This document shows, piece by piece, positions 57,861-64,000 of a DNA stretch of 64,000 nucleotides (its first letter is position 1; each line of letters begins with the position of its first letter). The notes under the pieces were generated by a model. It was not told the DNA's origin. It was given only the letters and a program-made list of their open reading frames with translations, and did not search any database. Source of the stretch: Acidiluteibacter sp963716125 (GTDB lineage: Bacteria; Bacteroidota; Bacteroidia; Flavobacteriales_E; Vicingaceae); contig OY970294.1 in assembly GCA_963716125.1 (NCBI GenBank), positions 3,038,001 through 3,102,000 of the forward strand, in the 5' to 3' direction. Position numbers and translations under genes: made by a program.

Positions 57861-57906
57861 ATTAAAATTAACAATTTAAAATTAACAATTAACAATTAAC
57901 AATTAG
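57861..57906 (-). repeat. AT-rich array after the four-helix-bundle gene, opposite orientation
   Basis: Contains ATTAAAATTAACAATTTAA followed by three joined AATTAAC units. Read leftwards it is TTAATTGTTAATTGTTAATT, the same basic word as the upstream array. The two arrays bracket the gene in inverted orientation. Confidence 0.75.
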
Positions 57907-58088
57907 AAGTTTGAGTATTTTCTTCTGCATTATCGTAAATAATTTTTCGCAATTAATTTAAACACTTCTATTAATTAAAGTTTACACCGCCTTTTAAATA
58001 TCTAATAATCAATTGATTTAAATTCGAATTCAGAAAATAGGCATATCAATTGTTTAAACAAAAGTATAAACCATTAAAACTTTATATT

Positions 58089-58250
58089 ATGTTACGTTGG
58101 ACAATCATATTTTTAATTATCGCTATAGTTGCTGCAGTTTTCGGATTCGGTGGAATAGTAGCAGGAGCAGTAGGAATTGCTAAAATCTTATTTTTTATAT
58201 TTATAGTGTTGTTTATTTTGTCACTTTTAAGAAGTGCATTTTCAAAATAA
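58089..58250 (+). CDS. DUF1328 (UPF0391) small membrane protein
   Basis: A 53-residue protein from ATG 58089 (an upstream in-frame ATG at 58050 would add 13 basic residues not typical of the family). MLRWTIIFLIIAIVAAVFGF followed by GGIVAGAVGIAKILFFIFIV gives two membrane helices with the Gly-rich turn of DUF1328. Function is unknown; members are often stress-induced. The 181-bp gap before it carries no other gene. It converges with the peptide-binding protein gene, 6 bp away. Confidence 0.88.
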   Translation: MLRWTIIFLIIAIVAAVFGFGGIVAGAVGIAKILFFIFIVLFILSLLRSAFSK

Positions 58251-58256
58251 AATTTA

Positions 58257-59906
58257 CTAAAATAGCTTTTCAGGAGTTTTCTTTACTTTTTTGAGTGATA
58301 GTAAATTCATTGGGTTCACTCCCAAACCTGAAATATCTTTTGTTGTAAATCGAACAACATTATCATAAAACAAAGGAACAATTGCAGCTTCCGAAATAAT
58401 TATACTATCCATTTGGTGGTAGTATGTATTTCGGAGGCTGTCGTTATTTTCTAATAATGATTTCTCATACAATTTATCATAGAAATCATTTTTGAATCTC
58501 ATATAGTTAGGCCCTTGTGGAGCAAAATTAGGGCTGTAAAATAATGCTAGATAATTCTCAGCATCAGGATAATCTGCAATCCAAGATTTTCTAAAAAACT
58601 CCATTTCCCCTTTTGCCACTAATTCATTATGCGTTCCAGCAGGATTGACATCAATTTTAATATCCAAACCAATTTGTATTAGCTCATGCTGCATATACTC
58701 GCATAAATCTAAATATTGAGCCGTTGTATTTAAAGTAATTTGTTTTAATCCATTCCCATTTGGAAATCCTGCTTCTGCTAATAGTTGCTTCGCCTTTTCA
58801 GGATTGTAATTATATCCTTTAATTTTTTCATCAAATGCTTCCAATCCTTTAGGGATAAAACCCATCTCAGCGGCAGTTCCTATTCCATTTCTCAAATACA
58901 ATAACATTTTTTTCCTATCAAACCCATAATTGATTGCTTGACGGACTTTTATATTTGCCAAAGGAGAAGTACCATCCAAAATATGTTCGGCTTGTAGATT
59001 AAAACCCAAATATTCTGTATTCAAATAAGGAACAGTTATCATATTTATTCGGTCGCTATATTTAGCTTTCAACTCTCCATTACTATTCAATATTTCATCT
59101 TTATAGCTACCATTTAAACCAGACAAATAATCAATATCTCCTTTCAAGAACTTCAAAAATGCCACTTCTTCGTCTTTATTAAAAATAATATTGATGGCAT
59201 CTAAATAAGGTAAAGAAACTCCATCAGCATCTTTTTCAAAATAATCAGGGTTTTTTAAGAGCACCAACTTATTTGATTCGCTCCAATACTTGAGTTGAAA
59301 AGGCCCTGTTCCCACAGCATTATTTCTAAAATCGTCTTGAAAATGTTCAACTACAACTTGAGGCACAACAGAACAATATTGCATGGTCAAAATACCTAAA
59401 AAAGGAGGAAATGGTTGACTTAGTTTGATTTGTAAAGTGCTATCATTAATAGCTGAAAAAGCATAATTCCCATCTTTATTTTTTTCAACCAAATTAAAAA
59501 CCCAAGCCCCAGGAGAAGCTAGTTTTTCATCTACTATCCTATTGAAACTATAAACAAAATCGCTTGCATTAACTTTTCGATCGGTTTTATTTGCAAACAA
59601 TTCATTTTCATGAAAATAAACATCATTCCTAAGAGAAAAAATATAAGTTTTGCCCGAATCGATTATAATCCAATTTTTAGCAATAGCAGGAATTACTTTT
59701 AAATTTTCATCCATCTGCACCAAACCATTAAACAATTGATTAACAGCAGATATATTTTCCAAATTTCGAGCAAAAGCCGGATCTAATGAAGTAATTCCAT
59801 TGGCTTCATTGTATCTAAATATTGCATATTCTTTTTGCTCAGCCGACTGATTGCTACAAGCTAAAAAAATAGAAGTAATTAAGACTATCCGAACCCATTT
59901 AATCAT
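58257..59906 (-). CDS. Oligopeptide ABC transporter substrate-binding lipoprotein (SBP_bac_5)
   Basis: A 549-residue lipoprotein (signal ending IFLAC, then SNQSAEQ). The family 5 solute-binding domain occupies about 60-500: LVQMDENLKVIPAIAKNW, then TYIFSLRNDVYFHENE, VGTGPFQLKYWSESN and VRQAINYGFDRKKM. OppA/DppA-like proteins bind peptides for import. No permease or ATPase gene is adjacent, which is common for Bacteroidota orphans of this family. The substrate fits the local peptide-degradation theme but is not proven. Confidence 0.9.
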   Translation of the reverse strand: MIKWVRIVLITSIFLACSNQSAEQKEYAIFRYNEANGITSLDPAFARNLENISAVNQLFNGLVQMDENLKVIPAIAKNWIIIDSGKTYIFSLRNDVYFHENELFANKTDRKVNASDFVYSFNRIVDEKLASPGAWVFNLVEKNKDGNYAFSAINDSTLQIKLSQPFPPFLGILTMQYCSVVPQVVVEHFQDDFRNNAVGTGPFQLKYWSESNKLVLLKNPDYFEKDADGVSLPYLDAINIIFNKDEEVAFLKFLKGDIDYLSGLNGSYKDEILNSNGELKAKYSDRINMITVPYLNTEYLGFNLQAEHILDGTSPLANIKVRQAINYGFDRKKMLLYLRNGIGTAAEMGFIPKGLEAFDEKIKGYNYNPEKAKQLLAEAGFPNGNGLKQITLNTTAQYLDLCEYMQHELIQIGLDIKIDVNPAGTHNELVAKGEMEFFRKSWIADYPDAENYLALFYSPNFAPQGPNYMRFKNDFYDKLYEKSLLENNDSLRNTYYHQMDSIIISEAAIVPLFYDNVVRFTTKDISGLGVNPMNLLSLKKVKKTPEKLF

Positions 59907-60022
59907 ACTGCGAATATGCTAAAATTTACGGCTTTATTTATTATAAAATCAAAAAATCTATTAACCATTTATTGCCAAAAACATCATTTCAAATCAAAAC
60001 CCATATTTTAAGCCAAATTTGG

Positions 60023-60030
60023 TAACTTTG
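60023..60030 (+). promoter_or_regulatory. Bacteroidota-type -7 element just before mtaB
   Basis: TAACTTTG matches TAnnTTTG and ends 7 bp before the mtaB ATG. Transcription would begin at or within a base or two of the start codon, giving a leaderless or nearly leaderless mRNA. No good -33 TTG is seen at the usual spacing. Confidence 0.4.
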
Positions 60031-60037
60031 CAGCCTT

Positions 60038-61357
60038 ATGAATCACAGCAAAAAAGTAGCGTTTTACACTTTGGGTTGTAAGCTCAATTTTTCAGAAAGT
60101 TCGGGCATCGCTCGCACATTTGAAGAGGCAGGTTATGCGCGTGTTGACTTTTTTGATCGACCTGATATTTTTATTATCAATACTTGTTCGGTAACCGAAA
60201 ATGCAGATAAAAAATGCAAACAATTGGTTAAACAAGCACGAAAAATTTCGCCAGAAGCTTATATTGCTATCATAGGATGCTATGCCCAATTAAAACCTCA
60301 AGAGATTTCTCAAATTAAAGGAGTAAATATGGTATTGGGTGCTGCCGAAAAGTTCAACATTTTAGAACATATAGAATCTCTTGAGTCTGTAACTGATTCT
60401 AAAATTATTGCTTCTGAAATTAAGCATGTTAAAGCATTTATTCCTTCCTATTCTATTGGTGATAGAACACGTACTTTTTTAAAAGTTCAAGATGGTTGCG
60501 ATTATTTTTGTTCTTTTTGCACTATTCCATTAGCAAGAGGCAGAAGCAGAAGTAATACCGTAGCCGAAACATTAAAAATAGCCGAAGAAGTTGCGCAAAC
60601 TGATGTAAAGGAAATTGTGCTAACAGGTGTAAATATAGGTGATTTTGGAAAAGGTAAAGAAGAAAATTTCTTTGACTTAGTACAAGCTTTGGATAAGGTA
60701 GAAGGTATCAATCGTTTTCGTATTTCATCCATTGAACCCAATTTATTGAGCAATCAAATTATTGATTTTGTAGCTCATAGCAAAAGCTTTGTACCACATT
60801 TTCATATTCCATTACAATCGGGAAGCGATACCATTTTACAATTGATGCGTAGAAGATATGACACTCAATTATATACCAATAGAATTGAGCAAATCAAGAC
60901 CTTAATGCCCGATAGTTGTATCGGTGTGGATGTGATAGTGGGTTATCCAGGAGAAACCGATGAAGAATTTTTAAAGACCTATCAATTTCTTAATGAATTA
61001 GATATTTCTTATTTGCACGTATTTACCTATTCTGAAAGAAACAATACAACTGCCGTAAGAAGTGCTGATGTAGTGCCCATGGAAGTTCGAAAAGAACGAA
61101 GTAAAATGTTGCATATTTTATCCGATAAGAAGAAAAGACATTTTTACGAACAGCAATTAGGCAAAGAAGTGACTGTTTTGTTTGAAACAGAAAACAACGA
61201 TGGTTTTCTCTATGGTTTCACTGAAAATTATTTAAAAATAAAAGCACCTTACAATCCTCATTTCAGCAATCAATTAAAAAAGGTAATTCCTTATAAAATT
61301 GATTTTGAAGGACTGATGATGGCAGAAGTGCAAGTAGAAGAAATGGCACAATTATGA
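60038..61357 (+). CDS. mtaB: tRNA (ms2t6A37) methylthiotransferase MtaB
   Basis: A 439-residue radical-SAM methylthiotransferase. N-terminal UPF0004 domain with three Cys (TLGCKL, NTCSVTENA, IGCYAQ) binds one 4Fe-4S cluster; the radical-SAM site GCDYFCSFCTIPLARG (CxxxCxxC) binds the second; a TRAM domain ends the protein. The HIPLQSGSDTILQLMRR and VDVIVGYPGETDEEF blocks support the family. It converts t6A37 to ms2t6A37 in tRNAs reading ANN codons. It overlaps ubiE by 4 bp (ATGA). Confidence 0.93.
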   Translation: MNHSKKVAFYTLGCKLNFSESSGIARTFEEAGYARVDFFDRPDIFIINTCSVTENADKKCKQLVKQARKISPEAYIAIIGCYAQLKPQEISQIKGVNMVLGAAEKFNILEHIESLESVTDSKIIASEIKHVKAFIPSYSIGDRTRTFLKVQDGCDYFCSFCTIPLARGRSRSNTVAETLKIAEEVAQTDVKEIVLTGVNIGDFGKGKEENFFDLVQALDKVEGINRFRISSIEPNLLSNQIIDFVAHSKSFVPHFHIPLQSGSDTILQLMRRRYDTQLYTNRIEQIKTLMPDSCIGVDVIVGYPGETDEEFLKTYQFLNELDISYLHVFTYSERNNTTAVRSADVVPMEVRKERSKMLHILSDKKKRHFYEQQLGKEVTVLFETENNDGFLYGFTENYLKIKAPYNPHFSNQLKKVIPYKIDFEGLMMAEVQVEEMAQL

Positions 61358-62089
61358 AGGAAGAAAGCACAGTATTGCCTTACAAAAACAAAACGGAAGG
61401 AAAAAAAGAGCAAGTAGCAGAAATGTTTAACAATATTTCGGCTCGATATGACTTTTTGAACCACTTTTCTCTCTTTGGGAATTGATATTTTGTGGAGAAA
61501 AAAAGCCATTCGACTTTTAAAAGATTTGCAGCCAAAAATTATGTTGGATGTAGCAACAGGAACTGGAGATTTTGCAATTGAGGCCTTAAAACTAAACCCT
61601 ACCAAAGTTTATGGTATTGATATTAGTTCAGGAATGCTTGAGGTGGGTAAAGAAAAAATGAAGAAAAAAGGCTTTGATGATCGCATTGAATTAACCTTGG
61701 CCGATTCTGAAAATTTACCCTTCGAAACTGAATTTTTTGATGCCATTACAGTTGGTTTTGGAGTGAGGAATTTTGAAAACCTTGAAAAAGGCTTATCAGA
61801 AATGAATAGAGTACTTAAACCAAAAGGCAAAGCAGCTGTTTTAGAATTTTCTAAGCCTAAAAAATTCCCAATCAAACAATTATACAATTTTTACTTTAAA
61901 AATATCTTACCTACTATTGGAAAAGCTATTTCTAAAGATGATGCTGCTTATACTTATTTGCCTGATTCTGTCAATGCTTTTCCTGAAGGAAATAAATTTG
62001 TAAAAATTATGGAATCTTGCAATTATAAAAATATAAAAACTTATCCTTTATTATTTGGCATTGCCACTATTTATTTAGGCGAGAAATAA
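61354..62089 (+). pseudogene. ubiE: Demethylmenaquinone methyltransferase gene with a one-base insertion
   Basis: The true start is ATG 61354 (ATGA overlap with mtaB). The first 44 codons give KKEQVAEMFNNISARYDFLN, the UbiE/MenG N-terminus, then hit a stop after HFSLFGN. With one T removed from the TTTT at 61465-61468 the frame reads HFLSLGIDILWRKKAIRLL and continues through the SAM-binding LDVATGTGDFAIEAL (motif I) and the family signatures VGFGVRNF and NRVLKPKGK to 62089. Restored length is 244 residues, normal for the family. MenG/UbiE methylates demethylmenaquinone in respiratory quinone synthesis; loss would be serious for an aerobe, so a sequence error is likely. Confidence 0.88.
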
Positions 62090-62130
62090 AAACGATTTGA
62101 ATACGTTATAGAAATAATCAATTATTTGAT

Positions 62131-62847
62131 ATGAAATTTAAAATTGGAATTCTTTCATTATTTATCCTTTGTGCATCTTTTTTATTTGCACAAGAAAAAA
62201 AAGTAGAGAACTTACCTTTATTTTCTCAAAAAAGAATCCATTTTGGCTTTTCATTAGGGATTAATTCTGCCGGATTTACTTTGGATAGAAAACCAATTAA
62301 TTTTAATTCAGATTCCTTGAAATCGATGAATGTGAACAATCAGACAGGTTTCAATTTGGGAATTGTTTCTGCTTTGCATTTTAATGAATTTTTCTCTTTA
62401 AGATTTATTCCCACTTTAACTTTCGCTCAAAGAAATATTGAATACACGTTTTTTAATCGTATTGAAGGCAATTCATATACAGTAATTAAACCTATTGAAT
62501 CTACTTACATTGAGCTACCTATGCTGCTAAAATACAGATCCAAAAGACTTAATAACTTTGCGGCGTATATAGTAGGTGGTGGAAAGTATGTTTTAGATTT
62601 AGCATCAAAAGCTGATGTGAACAATGCCTTGGAAGATGTTATTTTTGTAAAGCAAAAACCTTCCTTTTTTGCCTATGAAGTCGGTATCGGAACAGATTTC
62701 TTTTTACCTTATTTTAAATTTAGTATCGAAGGCAAAATGTCGTATGGACTTAAAAATATGATTGTTAAAGATCAAACCATTTTTTCAGATCCCATTGAAC
62801 GTTTAAAACCAAAAATGTTCATCCTTTCTTTACATTTCGAAGGCTAA
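62131..62847 (+). CDS. porT: PorT-like outer-membrane beta-barrel protein (T9SS component)
   Basis: A 238-residue protein with a signal peptide (about 1-21, ending LFAQ). The mature protein consists of amphipathic strands (IHFGFSLGINSAGFTL, TGFNLGIVSALHFNEF, SLRFIPTLTFAQRNIEY) and ends in a strand with an aromatic (MFILSLHFEG), as expected for an 8-strand barrel. Genes downstream of ubiE in Bacteroidota are often porT, a required T9SS outer-membrane or periplasmic component, and the T9SS cargo proteins in this window agree. A generic porin-family barrel remains possible. It follows ubiE by 41 bp. Confidence 0.78.
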   Translation: MKFKIGILSLFILCASFLFAQEKKVENLPLFSQKRIHFGFSLGINSAGFTLDRKPINFNSDSLKSMNVNNQTGFNLGIVSALHFNEFFSLRFIPTLTFAQRNIEYTFFNRIEGNSYTVIKPIESTYIELPMLLKYRSKRLNNFAAYIVGGGKYVLDLASKADVNNALEDVIFVKQKPSFFAYEVGIGTDFFLPYFKFSIEGKMSYGLKNMIVKDQTIFSDPIERLKPKMFILSLHFEG

Positions 62848-62900
62848 AAAACAATCCTATCATTTTGCTTAATCTTGTAAGCTTTATTACCAAATAAATT

Positions 62901-64000
62901 ATGACTGAATTAAGTTGGATAGACTGGACAGTAATGCTAGGAACACTCTTTACGATTGTTGCTTACGGTGTCTGGAAAACAAGAGGAAGCAAAAATATAG
63001 AGAGCTATTTATTAGGAGATAAAGCAGCTAATTGGTGGACCATCGGATTGTCTGTAATGGCTACTCAAGCCAGTGCCATCACATTTTTATCTACACCTGG
63101 TCAAGCCTATATGGAAGGCATGGGTTTTGTCCAATTTTACTTTGGTTTGCCACTTGCAATGGTAATTATTTCTGCTGTTTTTATACCCTTATATTATCGT
63201 TTAAAAGTGTACACAGCTTATGAGTTTTTAGAATCTCGATTTGATAATAAAACTAGAGCGTTAACGGCTATTTTATTTCTAATTCAGAGAGGATTGGCTG
63301 CAGGAATTACTATTTATGCACCTGCAATAATTCTATCGCAAATCGTCGGTTGGAGTCTCAATTTTACCATTCTATTTATAGGAATTTTAGTGATTATTTA
63401 TACTGTTTCGGGAGGGACAAAAGCAGTTAGCCAAACCCACAAACAGCAGATGGCTATTATATTTTTAGGCATGTTCACTGCCTTTGGAATGCTCATTTAT
63501 TTTATTAGTGATTCTATTTCATTTGGTGAGTCCTTAGATGTAGCTGGCGCAATGGGTAAATTAAATATTATTGATACAGAATTTAATCCAGAATCTAAAT
63601 ACAATATTTGGTCAGGGTTAATCGGAGGATTATTTTTGCAATTATCCTATTTTGGAACAGACCAATCGCAAGTTCAGCGCTATTTATCAGGAAGTTCTGT
63701 TAAAGAAAGCAGACTAGGATTGATGTTCAATGGTTTACTAAAAATACCTATGCAATTTTTTATACTATTTGTAGGTGTAATGGTATTCGTATTTTATCAG
63801 TTTACTGCTCCTCCTATTCACTTTAATGAAGCCAATATTACTAAAGTTGAAAACTCTATATATGCTGAAGAATTTAATTCGTTGCAAGAAGATTACAATG
63901 ATATAACTCAAGAAAAAAAGCAAGCCCAATTTGACTTTTTAGAAGCTAAAGAAACGGGAAGCTCAAATGATATAGAATTGTATAAAAATCAAATAAATGC
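62901..64000 (+). CDS. Sodium:solute symporter (SSS family), N-terminal part
   Basis: The frame from ATG 62901 is open to the window edge (366 codons), so the gene is cut off. Features are SSS-like: ESYLLGDKAANWWTIGLS, VMATQASAITFLSTPGQAY (the Na+-site helix), a long array of membrane helices, GGTKAVSQTHKQQ and LSYFGTDQSQVQRYLSG. It probably imports a sugar, amino acid or organic acid with Na+; the substrate cannot be told from this part. After residue 310 an extended hydrophilic loop rich in Glu, Gln and Lys begins, which is longer than usual. Confidence 0.9.
   Translation, partial: MTELSWIDWTVMLGTLFTIVAYGVWKTRGSKNIESYLLGDKAANWWTIGLSVMATQASAITFLSTPGQAYMEGMGFVQFYFGLPLAMVIISAVFIPLYYRLKVYTAYEFLESRFDNKTRALTAILFLIQRGLAAGITIYAPAIILSQIVGWSLNFTILFIGILVIIYTVSGGTKAVSQTHKQQMAIIFLGMFTAFGMLIYFISDSISFGESLDVAGAMGKLNIIDTEFNPESKYNIWSGLIGGLFLQLSYFGTDQSQVQRYLSGSSVKESRLGLMFNGLLKIPMQFFILFVGVMVFVFYQFTAPPIHFNEANITKVENSIYAEEFNSLQEDYNDITQEKKQAQFDFLEAKETGSSNDIELYKNQIN

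Overview
The window is AT-rich chromosomal DNA from a member of the Bacteroidota. The evidence is a set of lineage-typical genes: a GWxTD-domain lipoprotein, two S46 dipeptidyl-peptidases, exported proteins with type IX secretion (T9SS) C-terminal sorting domains, a PorT-like barrel next to ubiE, DUF6702-HupE-M1 peptidase synteny, and many lipoprotein signals. The order cannot be fixed from sequence alone; a free-living, peptide-degrading Cytophagia- or Flavobacteriia-like bacterium fits. No rRNA, tRNA or CRISPR array was seen.

Layout. 0-7 kb: the end of an L,D-transpeptidase, then a tight operon (rmuC, GWxTD lipoprotein, rlmB, GT39-type glycosyltransferase, acyltransferase). 7-11 kb: a leftward VOC-SDR-GT2 set facing a DUF547-rhodanese pair. 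11-24.5 kb: a proteolysis and secretion block with a large BNR/PKD T9SS protein, a DPP7-type S46 peptidase, a frameshifted DUF4349 gene, a T9SS subtilase and a DPP11-type S46 peptidase. 24.5-29.6 kb: two coupled genes of unknown function, an S37 peptidase and uvrB. 29.7-38.2 kb: an accessory island of unrecognised exported proteins, four copies of a composite palindromic repeat and two insertion sequences, each inserted inside a repeat copy. 38.2-53 kb: dinB, a MutS-like ATPase, YceI behind a 20-bp palindrome, tex, msrB, a PQQ-like propeller protein, a frameshifted serine hydrolase, a BatA-like membrane protein, fabG and sucD. 53-64 kb: DUF6702, HupE, an M1 peptidase with four frameshifts, a PfpI-like lipoprotein, a four-helix-bundle gene between AT-rich arrays, DUF1328, a peptide-binding lipoprotein, mtaB, frameshifted ubiE, porT and the start of a Na+/solute symporter.

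How the genes fit together. Protein use is a clear theme: secreted subtilase, DPP7 and DPP11 (together covering hydrophobic and acidic P1 residues), an S37 peptidase, an M1 aminopeptidase and an oligopeptide-binding lipoprotein, with PorT and two T9SS cargo proteins supplying secretion. Four otherwise intact genes (DUF4349, serine hydrolase, M1 peptidase, ubiE) carry single-base indels, mostly in homopolymers or short repeats. This points to residual sequence error or very recent decay. The most unusual structural features are the repeat-and-IS island (30.7-38.15 kb) and the four-helix-bundle cassette (57.3-57.9 kb).
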